From CAZAFN01 sp964484795 (GTDB taxonomy: Bacteria; Pseudomonadota; Alphaproteobacteria; Methylaequorales; Methylaequoraceae): a stretch of DNA of 64,000 nt. Location of the stretch: the NCBI GenBank assembly GCA_964484795.1, contig CAZAFN010000002.1:1-64000 (forward strand), read 5' to 3'. Under the pieces are notes generated by a model. That model was not told where the DNA came from. It did not search any database and saw only the letters and a program-made list of their open reading frames with translations. This document shows, piece by piece, positions 51,261 to 59,662 of this stretch. The translations under genes were made by a program, and so were the position numbers. Each line of letters opens with the position of its first letter. The first letter of the stretch is position 1.

Positions 51261-53399
51261 TTACAATCTAGAGACATTATCTACAAAATCAGAAGTCCTT
51301 AAAGAGACAATCACTTTCCTTAAATGGTTAAGATCTTTAACATCTATTTCTAAATTTATTTTAAAGAAATCGCTATTTCGATCAGTTATTTTTAAATTCC
51401 TAATGTTACTCATTGATCTCCCCACTATCGATGACAAAACTCCTAAAGCCCCTATTTTGTTTTTTATGGTTACATTGATCTTGGCAACAAATGAAGATTT
51501 TTTTGGCACAAATCTCTCCCAAGTAACATTGATTATTTTGGATTTATTAATCTCAATCTTTTTTAATTCCTCGCATGCATCAAGATGAACAATCAAACCT
51601 TTACCTTCCAAAATATAAGCCACAACTGAGTCACCTAATATAGGGTTGCAACAATTTGCATAATGAATGCTCATCCCTGGAGTTAATCCTTTTAATAATA
51701 ATGGAGAATTTGATTCTTTTCTTTTTTCCTTCACTTCATTTAATAAAACAATTTTGTCATTTTGTTTTAATAGTTTTTGACCTGGAAACATTGAATATAT
51801 AATCTTTGACGCAGAGATGCTTCCATCACCAATTTTCTTGAAAAGATCATTAATGTCTTTCAATTTAAACTTTTCCAACACACTCTTTATATTTCTCTCT
51901 GAATATCTTATCTTCTCATTTTTAAATTGATTAATTAAAATCTCTTTTCCTAATTTTCTAAAATCATCATCTTCTTTATTATGAAGAAATCTTTTTATGC
52001 ATACTCTAGCTTTACCAGTTATTGACAAATCTAGCCACTCAGGGCAAATTACATTTTCTTTTCCACAGATTATCTCAACCTGATCACCATTCTTCAGTTT
52101 GGTATATAAAGGCTTGACAGAATTATTTATTTTTACGCCATTGCAACTCGAACCAATGTCTGTATGAACAGAGAAAGCAAAATCTAATGGCATAGCTCCC
52201 TTAGGCAATGATATTAAATCACCTTTTGGAGTGAATACAAAAACTTGGTCTGAATACATCTGTAACTTCGTATATTCAAGAAATTCTTCAGGTTCTCTAG
52301 ATTGATCAAGAATATCTAAAATCTGTCTTATCCATTTATACTGTTTTCCCTCTTTTTGATTTATCTTGTCTTTGTAAAGCCAGTGTGCTGCAACCCCAAA
52401 TTCTGCCAGATCATTCATTGCAAAAGATCTAATTTGTATCTCAATTCTTTGATTAACTGGGCCAATTAGTGTTGTATGAATTGATTGATAACCATTGGGT
52501 TTAGGAGTTGAAATATAGTCTTTGAATCTGCCTGGAACATAGGAATATTTTCTGTGAAGAAGACCTAAAACCTTATAACATTCTTCAACATCATCAACCA
52601 AAATTGTAAAAGCCATAATATCTGATAACTGGGAAAAATTTACGGACTTTACATTCATTTTTTTCCAGATTGAAAATGGTTTCTTTTCTCTTCCAAAAAT
52701 CTTACCTTTAATCTTATTTTCAAGGAGTAAAACTCTAATTCTCTTTATTGTTTTTTCCAAAACATCTTCATCTTGCTGTCTCAGCATATTTAATCTCTGA
52801 ATTATGGACTCTCTAATTTCTGGTTCTATTACCTTGAAACTTAGATCATCAAGTTCAGTTCTTATTTCTTGCATACCTAACCTTTCGGCTAAAGGTGCAT
52901 AGATTTCTAAAGTCTCATAGGATATTCTATTTCTTTTTTCATTGTCTTTAATGAAATCTATAGTTCTCATATTGTGCAATCTATCTGCAAGTTTAACCAA
53001 TAAAACTCTAATGTCTTTGGAGGTGGCTAATAATAATTTCCTAAAATTTTCTGCCTGACTGAATTTATCTGATCGACCTTCAAGTTTTGACAATTTTGTA
53101 ACTCCATCCACCAAGTAAGAAATTTCATTGCCAAAATTCTCTTTTATGTCTTTTAAAGTGCATTTTGTATCCTCCACGACATCATGCAGCAAAGCAGTAA
53201 TTATAGTCATTGAATCAAACTTATGATCAGCAAGGATTCCTGCAACCTCTAGAGGATGCAAAAAAAATGGATCTCCAGAAGCTCTTTTTTGACTCCCATG
53301 AGCCTTCATTGAAAAAACGTAAGCTTTATTTAGAAGCTGCTCTTCAACACAGGAATCATAAGATTTTACTTTCTCAATTAATTCTACTTGTCTTAACAC
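51261..53399 (-). CDS. rsh: Bifunctional (p)ppGpp synthetase/hydrolase (Rsh/SpoT family)
   Basis: This single long Rsh protein (712 residues) has the HD hydrolase domain (about 20-160; FFLHPLEVAGILADHKFD and LLHDVVEDT). The synthetase domain spans about 210-350, with DIMAFTILVDD, RFKDYISTPKPNGYQSIHT and EIQIRSFAMNDLAEFGVAAHW. The TGS domain starts at about 390, and a C-terminal ACT domain ends the protein. Catalytic motifs of both activities look intact. It controls the stringent response. It is the sole such gene in the window. Confidence 0.95.
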   Translation of the reverse strand: MLRQVELIEKVKSYDSCVEEQLLNKAYVFSMKAHGSQKRASGDPFFLHPLEVAGILADHKFDSMTIITALLHDVVEDTKCTLKDIKENFGNEISYLVDGVTKLSKLEGRSDKFSQAENFRKLLLATSKDIRVLLVKLADRLHNMRTIDFIKDNEKRNRISYETLEIYAPLAERLGMQEIRTELDDLSFKVIEPEIRESIIQRLNMLRQQDEDVLEKTIKRIRVLLLENKIKGKIFGREKKPFSIWKKMNVKSVNFSQLSDIMAFTILVDDVEECYKVLGLLHRKYSYVPGRFKDYISTPKPNGYQSIHTTLIGPVNQRIEIQIRSFAMNDLAEFGVAAHWLYKDKINQKEGKQYKWIRQILDILDQSREPEEFLEYTKLQMYSDQVFVFTPKGDLISLPKGAMPLDFAFSVHTDIGSSCNGVKINNSVKPLYTKLKNGDQVEIICGKENVICPEWLDLSITGKARVCIKRFLHNKEDDDFRKLGKEILINQFKNEKIRYSERNIKSVLEKFKLKDINDLFKKIGDGSISASKIIYSMFPGQKLLKQNDKIVLLNEVKEKRKESNSPLLLKGLTPGMSIHYANCCNPILGDSVVAYILEGKGLIVHLDACEELKKIEINKSKIINVTWERFVPKKSSFVAKINVTIKNKIGALGVLSSIVGRSMSNIRNLKITDRNSDFFKINLEIDVKDLNHLRKVIVSLRTSDFVDNVSRL

Positions 53400-53457
53400 A
53401 AGAAAATTTTAAGACAAACTGAATCAATTTTAAATATGATTTTGTTTTTTTTTTTTT

Positions 53458-53973
53458 TTAGCTGATTTTTGAATCGGGTTTTTCATCCACTGAAGATTCT
53501 AAATTCCCAGTTTCTGTTGACTCATTCACACCTTCTTCTTGAGAATTAAATTCCTCAGAATCATCGTCAGGTGAATTAGAGTCTTTCTTCTGGTCAATTA
53601 GCTTTTGAATTTCTGTCTGAGTTAGATAAATTTTCTTTCTCTTTTTTTCCGATGCATTTTCTTTTTCAAAATTGTCAAAAGAAACTTGTGATGCATTTTC
53701 ATTCATTGGCATAGCCTGATCATCATCAATATCTGTGTCCTCGACAGGTTGATATTTTTGAGAAGTTTTAACTACAGAATCCCATATATCAACTAAATCT
53801 ACTTTCTTCTCTGCTATTTCTCTTAAGGCAACTACTGTATTTTTATCATTATCAATCGACACATTAGAATCACTGCCTGAAGTTAACTCTCGGGCTCTTC
53901 TGCAAGCATAGATCACCAGTTGAAATCTATTAGGAATTGATGTGACGCAATCTTCAGTAGTAACTCTAGCCAT
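53458..53973 (-). CDS. rpoZ: RNA polymerase omega subunit with acidic C-terminal extension
   Basis: Omega supports assembly of RNA polymerase and is part of a ppGpp site in proteobacteria. MARVTTEDCVTSIPNRFQLVIYACRRARELTSG and VVALREIAEKKVDL form the conserved core (about 1-65). The total of 171 residues includes a long tail rich in Asp, Glu, Ser and Asn with a short basic stretch (KKRKKIYLT). The tail is longer than usual, and its function is unknown. It lies upstream of rsh. Confidence 0.93.
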   Translation of the reverse strand: MARVTTEDCVTSIPNRFQLVIYACRRARELTSGSDSNVSIDNDKNTVVALREIAEKKVDLVDIWDSVVKTSQKYQPVEDTDIDDDQAMPMNENASQVSFDNFEKENASEKKRKKIYLTQTEIQKLIDQKKDSNSPDDDSEEFNSQEEGVNESTETGNLESSVDEKPDSKIS

Positions 53974-54004
53974 TATATTAATTTATAAAGAATTAATTAT
54001 TTTT

Positions 54005-54493
54005 TTAGTCATTTATATAAAAAATCTTTTGTTTTGCAAGAGATTTCAACAAACTTTTTGCTTTTTTTTTTATTACTGGGTGTACCCATTCTGGATCCAA
54101 ATCACAAATTGGTTGCATAACAAATCTCCTAAGATGCATTCTTGGATGAGGTAGAATTAGGTCATTATCATTTAAAATCGTATCATTGTAGGACAACAAA
54201 TCTAAATCAATTATCCTAGGCTCATTTTTAAATTTTCTTATTCTCCCAAACTTAATCTCAAGATGCAGCATCTTGCTAAGAATTTCTAAAGGTTTTAGAT
54301 CTGTTTTAATACATATAACACAATTTACGTACCAAGGTTGATCAGACTTTGGCATTGGTTCTGTTTCATAAAATTTAGAAACACTAGAAACAAGAAAATA
54401 TTTTTCTAAAAATTTTATAACCTCTATACAGTTATTATATGGCGAACCATATAAGTCAGAATTCAAGTTGGATCCAATAGCTACTAAAATCAT
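54005..54493 (-). CDS. folK: 2-amino-4-hydroxy-6-hydroxymethyldihydropteridine pyrophosphokinase
   Basis: FolK transfers pyrophosphate from ATP to the pterin in folate synthesis. ILVAIGSNLNSDLYG at the N-terminus, FYETEPMPKSDQPWYVNCVI, FGRIRKFKNEPRIIDLDLLSYN (with the Mg-binding DxD) and LPHPRMHLRRFV are diagnostic. ATG at 54493 overlaps the smpB TGA, so the protein is 162 residues. An earlier ATG would lie inside smpB. Confidence 0.95.
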   Translation of the reverse strand: MILVAIGSNLNSDLYGSPYNNCIEVIKFLEKYFLVSSVSKFYETEPMPKSDQPWYVNCVICIKTDLKPLEILSKMLHLEIKFGRIRKFKNEPRIIDLDLLSYNDTILNDNDLILPHPRMHLRRFVMQPICDLDPEWVHPVIKKKAKSLLKSLAKQKIFYIND

Positions 54494-54954
54494 GTTTTTT
54501 TTGCAAGTCTTTCTTTTTCTCTTTTCCAATCTTGTTGTTTCTTATATTCTCTTAAATCAGATTTTTTTCTTCCTTTTGAAACACCTAATTCAATTTTCGC
54601 AAAACCTTGACCATTAAAATGAATATTTATTGGAATCAAGGTAAAGCCGTTATTTTTTGCCTTCAAAGAAATTTTTTTTATTTCTTTTTTTTTTAAAAGT
54701 AATTTTTTAGGTCTAGTATTATCTATGTCTTGTGGATTATTTTTGTAATTTTTCAAATCTATATAAAGATTGAAAATCCAAATCTCACCATCTTTTTCTC
54801 TTGCATATGCATTATCTAATGCAACCCCACCCTCTCTTATGGACTTTATCTCATGCCCATTTAAAACAATTCCAGCTTCAACCTTTTCAACAATCTCAAA
54901 ATTATATCTAGCCTTTCTGTTTTCAATAATTTTAGTTCTTGTTTTTTTCACCAA
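54490..54954 (-). CDS. smpB: SsrA-binding protein SmpB
   Basis: SmpB delivers tmRNA to stalled ribosomes. ENRKARYNFEIVEKVEAGIVLNG opens the fold, and ALDNAYAREKDGEIWIFN, RPKKLLLKKKEI and FTLIPINIHFNGQGFAKIEL follow. The C-terminal tail is basic (DLREYKKQQDWKREKERL). The length is 154. It is one base after dapA and overlaps folK by four bases. The ssrA RNA is not in this window. Confidence 0.97.
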   Translation of the reverse strand: MVKKTRTKIIENRKARYNFEIVEKVEAGIVLNGHEIKSIREGGVALDNAYAREKDGEIWIFNLYIDLKNYKNNPQDIDNTRPKKLLLKKKEIKKISLKAKNNGFTLIPINIHFNGQGFAKIELGVSKGRKKSDLREYKKQQDWKREKERLAKKT

Positions 54955-54955
54955 A

Positions 54956-55840
54956 CTATTTACAAAGTTTTAATTCTTCTAAAACTTTTTCTATCTTTTT
55001 TGCAGTTTCTTTAGATACAGAAACCATAGGAAGTCTCATTATATTTTTACACCTCTTCAATTTACTTAGCGCATATTTTACAGGTGAAGGACTGGTTTCA
55101 ATAAAAAGCACTTTGTTTAGGGGGAAAATCATATGATTTAAATTCATGGCTTCATCAATATTTCTATTTTGCCAAAACTTGAAAATATTGGAACAAATCC
55201 TAGGAATGACATTAGCCGTCACTGAAATACAACCAATTCCACCACTAATTAAAAAAGATAGAAACGTAGAGTCTTCTCCAGACAACTGAAAAAAATTCTT
55301 TCCACATTGTTCATAAACTTCTAATGGAGTATTAAGATCACCTGTAGCATCTTTAACTCCAACAATGTTATTGATTCTAGACAACCTTTTAATTGTATTA
55401 GAATTAATTTCAACGACCGATCTTCCAGGAATATTATACAAATAAATAGGTAAATTATTGGAACATTCAGCAATCTTCTCAAAATGTTTATACAGACCCT
55501 CTTGGGTTGGTTTGTTATAATATGGAGAAACTAATAGTGAAGCATTTGCTCCCACTTTTTTTGCATGTTCAACCAATTCGATTGATTCTTTTGTAGAATT
55601 TGATCCACATCCAGCCATAACAGGAACTCTAGAGTTTGCCCTTTTGATAATAAATTCAGTTACTTTTTTGTGCTCATCATGATCTAATGTTGGTGATTCA
55701 CCAGTAGTACCACAAGATACCAATCCATGGGAACCTTCAGCAATCAAAAAGTCTATATGATTACCTAAACAGTCGAAATCAATCTGAAAGTTTTTTTCAA
55801 AAGGCGTTATTACCGCCGGTATAGAACCTTTAAAGATCAT
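54956..55840 (-). CDS. dapA: 4-hydroxy-tetrahydrodipicolinate synthase
   Basis: DapA condenses pyruvate and aspartate semialdehyde for lysine and peptidoglycan. It is a TIM barrel of 294 residues. GSIPAVITPFEKNFQIDF, SCGTTGESPTLDHDEH (Tyr/Thr site), LLVSPYYNKPTQEGLYKHF and IYLYNIPGRSVVEI are present, with the Schiff-base Lys in NIVGVKDATGDL at about 161. It is divergent from slt. Confidence 0.97.
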   Translation of the reverse strand: MIFKGSIPAVITPFEKNFQIDFDCLGNHIDFLIAEGSHGLVSCGTTGESPTLDHDEHKKVTEFIIKRANSRVPVMAGCGSNSTKESIELVEHAKKVGANASLLVSPYYNKPTQEGLYKHFEKIAECSNNLPIYLYNIPGRSVVEINSNTIKRLSRINNIVGVKDATGDLNTPLEVYEQCGKNFFQLSGEDSTFLSFLISGGIGCISVTANVIPRICSNIFKFWQNRNIDEAMNLNHMIFPLNKVLFIETSPSPVKYALSKLKRCKNIMRLPMVSVSKETAKKIEKVLEELKLCK

Positions 55841-55918
55841 TTTTTAAATTAACATTTTTATATATAATTAAATAATATTGTTGCCTTCTCATCCTTAGGA
55901 AATAATATATATGGTTTT

Positions 55919-57904
55919 ATGATAGCAAATTTATTTAGGATCAAGTTTTTTTTTTTACTTTGCTTTTTTGCCCCTTTGTCTCCAAATTCATTGGAATATC
56001 CCAGGCCCATAGCAAAACCAGAAATCAAGACAAGCGCATATAAGGATGTTTTTGATCAAATAAAAAAACAAAATTGGTCAATGGCTTTAGCTGTAGCAAG
56101 TGACTATCAAAATAGTACTTTAACTTCTTATATAAAGTGGTTAGACATTACTCGACCTGGAAGCAACCATAAATTCGACTTTCTTGTGGATTTTTATCAA
56201 AACCATAAACACTGGCCAGAAAAAGAAAAAATCATCGAAAAGATAGAATCTTCTATCAATAAAAGTATTAATCCATTAGAAATAATTAATTGGTTTAAAG
56301 ACAATCCACCAATGTCGAGTAAGGGAGAAATTGATTTTTTAGAGTCCAAGTTGAAGATTGGGGATAGTTCTCAAAAAACAAAGACAATAAAGGAAATCTG
56401 GGTTAATAAAAATCTAACTTTTAAACAACAAAAATATTTTACTAGAAAATACAGCAAATATTGGTCACAAGAAGATAATTGGAATAGGTTTGAACGATTA
56501 ATCTATGAAGGGAAAAACATCTCTGCAAGAAGAACTCTTAACAGAATTTATGGTGATCTTAGAAAATTAGGAGAAGCAAGGCTAGGGCTTAGTCAAAGAA
56601 GCCCTAACGTATCTGAATTGATAAATAGAGTTCCTAATCATCTAAAAAATGACGCAGGTTTAATTTATGAAAGAATGAGGTGGAGAAGAAAAGCAAAACT
56701 CGATACTGCAGTTGAACTTTTAGAATCACCTCCAAATGAAATCCAGAATGTCAGAAACTGGTGGATTAATTCTAGAATTGTAATAAGAAGACTTTTAAAT
56801 GAAAAAAAATATTCAAAAGCATATAGAGTTTTAAAAAAGCATAATTTACCTTTAAGAGAATCATCTGGATTGGAAGCAGAATGGCTAGCAGGTTGGGTGG
56901 CATTATGTCACTTAAAAAAACCTACTATGAGCATAGTCCACTTTAAAAATGTTTTTGAAAATAGTAGTGATCAAAACATCAAATCCAAAGCTGCATATTG
57001 GTTGGCATTGGCATATGAAAAAAATGATCAAAATGAAAAATTAATTAGAAAATGGCTATTAGAGTCTGCTAAAAATAAATTTACATTTTATGGACAGAAT
57101 GCAGCCATAAGAATTGGTAGTTTCAATTTTGATGAAAATAATTCTGCTTTAAAAAAACCTTTTGGGTTTGATGATCTGTTTGAAGTAATAAAAATCATAA
57201 AAATGTCTAATCAGAATTTAGACAAAACTTTTCCTTTTTTTTCACAATTGATAGATTTATCAAAATCGATTGATGAGAAACAATTTGTCTTAAACATTGC
57301 CAATAATGTAAACAGCCACCACCTAACATTAAGGTTGTCCAGAAAACTAGAAGTCCCATCTCTAAAGTATTCCTACCCACTAATTGAAGATTATATTCCT
57401 GAACAATTTAAAAACTCGTCAGCAACTTTAGCTTTGATTCATGCCATCACACACCAAGAGAGTAATTTTAAAATTAATGCCTATAGCTCAGCTGGAGCCA
57501 GGGGGTTAATGCAATTAATGCCTTATACAGCAAAGAGGGTGGCAAGAGATTTGCGAATTAGATACTACAAGTCCGCATTAACTAAAAACCCGCAATATAA
57601 TGTTACACTCGGTACTACCTATATTAATAAAATGCTAATAAAATTTGACCAATCTTTACCTCTTGCTCTTGCGGCATATAATGCAGGACCAAATAGAGTG
57701 AAAATTTGGTTGAAAAGATATGGTGACCCAAGAAGTGATCAAATAGATTATTTAGATTGGATTGAGTCAATTCCTATTTCAGAAACAAGATTTTATGTAA
57801 AAAAAGTACTATCAAACCTCAGAATATATCAAAAAAAATACGGACTAAAGCTTTATGAGGTTAAAAACATTAGATTTGGCAATAAATTTGCAATGCCATA
57901 TTGA
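55919..57904 (+). CDS. slt: Soluble lytic murein transglycosylase (Slt70-like)
   Basis: This periplasmic enzyme cleaves peptidoglycan to anhydro-muropeptides. A signal peptide (to about SPNS) precedes a long helical superhelix domain with tetratricopeptide-like repeats. The SLT domain at about 500-610 has ALIHAITHQESNFKINA (catalytic Glu), SSAGARGLMQLMPYTAK, NVTLGTTYINKML and ALAAYNAGPNRVKIWL. The length is 661. It is divergent from dapA, and its stop overlaps the hsp20 promoter. Confidence 0.94.
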   Translation: MIANLFRIKFFFLLCFFAPLSPNSLEYPRPIAKPEIKTSAYKDVFDQIKKQNWSMALAVASDYQNSTLTSYIKWLDITRPGSNHKFDFLVDFYQNHKHWPEKEKIIEKIESSINKSINPLEIINWFKDNPPMSSKGEIDFLESKLKIGDSSQKTKTIKEIWVNKNLTFKQQKYFTRKYSKYWSQEDNWNRFERLIYEGKNISARRTLNRIYGDLRKLGEARLGLSQRSPNVSELINRVPNHLKNDAGLIYERMRWRRKAKLDTAVELLESPPNEIQNVRNWWINSRIVIRRLLNEKKYSKAYRVLKKHNLPLRESSGLEAEWLAGWVALCHLKKPTMSIVHFKNVFENSSDQNIKSKAAYWLALAYEKNDQNEKLIRKWLLESAKNKFTFYGQNAAIRIGSFNFDENNSALKKPFGFDDLFEVIKIIKMSNQNLDKTFPFFSQLIDLSKSIDEKQFVLNIANNVNSHHLTLRLSRKLEVPSLKYSYPLIEDYIPEQFKNSSATLALIHAITHQESNFKINAYSSAGARGLMQLMPYTAKRVARDLRIRYYKSALTKNPQYNVTLGTTYINKMLIKFDQSLPLALAAYNAGPNRVKIWLKRYGDPRSDQIDYLDWIESIPISETRFYVKKVLSNLRIYQKKYGLKLYEVKNIRFGNKFAMPY

Positions 57905-57929
57905 CATAATGACATTTTGACATTATTAT
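57901..57929 (+). promoter_or_regulatory. Promoter for hsp20
   Basis: TTGACA (57901-57906) and TATTAT (57924-57929) are 17 bases apart, a close fit to the housekeeping consensus. The -35 overlaps the slt stop codon (57902-57904). The predicted transcript starts near 57936, just before the thermometer hairpins. A heat-shock sigma contribution is possible but not visible as a separate motif. Confidence 0.6.
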
Positions 57930-57937
57930 GTAAAATG

Positions 57938-57993
57938 AGCACTGCCTTTTTGGGGTGCTAATATTAATCTTGCTTAAACTTAAGGAGATAAAA
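57938..57993 (+). promoter_or_regulatory. ROSE-like RNA thermometer in the hsp20 leader
   Basis: The 5' leader can fold as two hairpins. The first is AGCACTGCC (57938-57946) with GGGGTGCT (57952-57959) and a T5 loop. The second is ATCTTGCTT (57967-57975) pairing with AAGGAGAT (57982-57989) around loop AAACTT. The second stem hides the Shine-Dalgarno AAGGAG and contains TTGCT opposite AGGAG with one unpaired G, the hallmark of alphaproteobacterial ROSE elements before small heat-shock genes. Heat melting would expose the ribosome-binding site. Confidence 0.75.
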
Positions 57994-58434
57994 ATGCAAA
58001 ATAATATTACAACTATAGATAAAAATAAATTTATCCCATATTCTGTCGGATTTGATGATTTGTTTGATAGATTATTTGATCTTGACATTAATTCTTCGGG
58101 TTATCCTCCCTACAACATTAACAAAATAGACGAAAATAATTATCTAATTGAGATGGCCCTTGCTGGTTTCAGTAAAGGTGATGTTGAAATTGAAATGGCT
58201 GATAATGAATTAACTGTAAAGTCAAATAAAACTGACGATCTCGAAAAAAACAAGACAAATGTCAATTCTACACTGATTCATCAAGGCATATCTAATAGAT
58301 CATTCATCAGGAAGTTCACACTTTCTGAAGAAATACAAGTTAAAGATGCTGAGATGAAAAATGGGATGTTATACATTAGCTTAAAAAAAATAATTCCCGA
58401 CCACAAAAAACCTAAATTAATCTCAATCAAGTAA
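57994..58434 (+). CDS. Small heat-shock protein (Hsp20/IbpA family)
   Basis: This ATP-independent chaperone binds unfolding proteins. The 146 residues have FIPYSVGFDDLFDRLF near the N-terminus and an alpha-crystallin domain (about 38-130) with YLIEMALAGFSKGDVEIEM, NELTVKSNK, LIHQGISNRSFIRKFTLSE and MKNGMLYISLKKI. HQGI and FIRKF are IbpA-class features. The start at 57994 follows AAGGAG by seven bases. Its leader forms a predicted RNA thermometer. Confidence 0.93.
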   Translation: MQNNITTIDKNKFIPYSVGFDDLFDRLFDLDINSSGYPPYNINKIDENNYLIEMALAGFSKGDVEIEMADNELTVKSNKTDDLEKNKTNVNSTLIHQGISNRSFIRKFTLSEEIQVKDAEMKNGMLYISLKKIIPDHKKPKLISIK

Positions 58435-58447
58435 TTACAAGGATGCA

Positions 58448-58484
58448 GGGGCTAGTAAAAATTACATTCTAGCCCCGCCCTTTC
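58448..58484 (+). terminator. Hairpin terminator after hsp20
   Basis: A perfect 8-bp stem GGGGCTAG (58448-58455) with CTAGCCCC (58469-58476) around a 13-base loop follows the hsp20 stop by 13 bases and is trailed by GCCCTTTC. The T-run is short, so it may act weakly or as a stability element. Confidence 0.6.
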
Positions 58485-58532
58485 AAAAATATCATTTGAT
58501 TATTTATAATTGACTTATAAATAAAATATATT

Positions 58533-58551
58533 AATAATAGTTATCATTTTC
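58533..58551 (+). promoter_or_regulatory. Candidate Fur-type box before the FTR1 operon
   Basis: AATAATAGTTATCATTTTC matches 14 of 19 positions of the Fur consensus GATAATGATAATCATTATC. It lies 20 bases before the FTR1 ATG. A possible -35 (TTGACT, 58510-58515) is positioned so that the box would cover the -10 region. This is weaker than the array at 11.7 kb. Confidence 0.5.
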
Positions 58552-58570
58552 ATTTTTAAGGAATTTTTTT

Positions 58571-59164
58571 ATGACTCCTGGTTTGGTTGGTTCGACAATA
58601 GTTTGGTTTAGAGAAGGCTTTGAAATTTGGTTGATTCTTCAAATGGCTTGGTTGATGGTACAAAATCAAAAACAAAAAATCGTACTATTTTCTTCAACTG
58701 CAATTGGAGTTTTGGTTGCCTTAACTCTTGGTGCATTTGCAAAAGATTTTGTGGAACAAGATTTTGAATTTGTTGAAGCCATTACCGCCATCTTCGCTTC
58801 ATTTTTATTATTTTGGACAGCATGGTATTGCCATAGTGCTCAAAAAAATGTTGAAATCATAAAAGACAACTTAAAAAATAATGGCTCAATTCTAGCACTT
58901 GCCATAGTGGTTTTTTTAACTGTCATTCGCGAAGGAGCTGAAATTGTAGTATTTCTGAGTGGACTTTATGTTGCAGGAAGCACATTTCTTGACATAGGTT
59001 TAGGTGCTTTTGCAGGTCTAGGTTTGCTTTTGGTCGTAGCAATATATGCAGCCAAAAAATTAAGAAAAATTCCTGTCGCTAAAATCTTTGGCTCTTCAAA
59101 ATGGCTATTCACTAGTTTAGCAATTTACTTTCTTTATTATGGCATTCATGAACTGATGGAATGA
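58571..59164 (+). CDS. FTR1-family high-affinity iron permease
   Basis: The 197-residue inner-membrane protein has about six to seven membrane spans. Two REGxE iron-permeation motifs are present: WFREGFEIWLILQ at about 12-24 and VIREGAEIVVFLSG at about 118-131. This is the FTR1/EfeU pattern for ferric (or reoxidised ferrous) iron uptake. No EfeO, EfeB, P19 or cupredoxin gene is adjacent. Instead two small proteins follow at gaps of one and two bases, and the bacterioferritin gene lies 3 kb away. Confidence 0.9.
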   Translation: MTPGLVGSTIVWFREGFEIWLILQMAWLMVQNQKQKIVLFSSTAIGVLVALTLGAFAKDFVEQDFEFVEAITAIFASFLLFWTAWYCHSAQKNVEIIKDNLKNNGSILALAIVVFLTVIREGAEIVVFLSGLYVAGSTFLDIGLGAFAGLGLLLVVAIYAAKKLRKIPVAKIFGSSKWLFTSLAIYFLYYGIHELME

Positions 59165-59165
59165 T

Positions 59166-59375
59166 ATGAATGAAGAAAAACTTAATATGTCTTTACGCAA
59201 ATTTCTAAAGAACGTAGGCATTAATTCTCAAAGACTAATAGAAGACAAGGTTAGAGAAGCAGTGAAATCAGGACAAATAAATGATAGTCAAAAGATCAAA
59301 ATCACCGCAAAAATACACTCAGACTCTATTCAATTGTCAGAAGAAATTTCTGGCGAGTTGGATCTTGAAATATAA
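59166..59375 (+). CDS. DUF6494-family small protein
   Basis: The 69 residues form a soluble alpha/beta mini-domain. LRKFLKNVGINSQRLIEDKVREAV and a C-terminal strand IHSDSIQLSEEISGELDLEI match DUF6494, a family of unknown function found in alphaproteobacteria. Start ATG is one base after the FTR1 stop, so translation is probably coupled. Position suggests a role with the FTR1 permease, but no metal-binding motif is obvious. Confidence 0.8.
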   Translation: MNEEKLNMSLRKFLKNVGINSQRLIEDKVREAVKSGQINDSQKIKITAKIHSDSIQLSEEISGELDLEI

Positions 59376-59377
59376 AA

Positions 59378-59605
59378 TTGGCTAAAAATCAAAACAATAA
59401 TTCTAGAAACCAGCTTGAATTATGCATAAGTAAAAACAAAGATATTAATAATGAAATAATATGTCAACAAGATTTCCTTCACAAACAAGCACTTGATAAT
59501 CCTCTAGAATTTATAATATTTTATGTTTTTACTGTAATCTTCATTGCATTTCTATTCCAGTTTTCACGAAAAGGAAAAGATAAAAGAAAACTTCCTAAAC
59601 AATGA
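59378..59605 (+). CDS. Small single-span membrane protein
   Basis: I do not recognise it. The start is TTG two bases after the DUF6494 stop. The 75 residues have a hydrophilic N-terminus with two cysteines (ELCISK, IICQQD), one membrane segment (about 43-63; LEFIIFYVFTVIFIAFLFQF) and a basic C-terminal tail. The cytoplasmic tail and periplasmic cysteines would suit an iron-handling or permease-stabilising role, which is inference only. It converges with tupC. Confidence 0.6.
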   Translation: MAKNQNNNSRNQLELCISKNKDINNEIICQQDFLHKQALDNPLEFIIFYVFTVIFIAFLFQFSRKGKDKRKLPKQ

Positions 59606-59662
59606 TTTAGAAAAATCACAAAATTGTTTTTTTAAATTTTATTCTCTTTTAAACGAAATTAA

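Noticed and set aside
57905..57930. Inverted CATAATG/CATTATTATG repeat as an operator or terminator for slt
   Set aside because: The arms match imperfectly and lie within the -35/-10 spacer of the hsp20 promoter. Chance similarity in AT-rich DNA is as likely.
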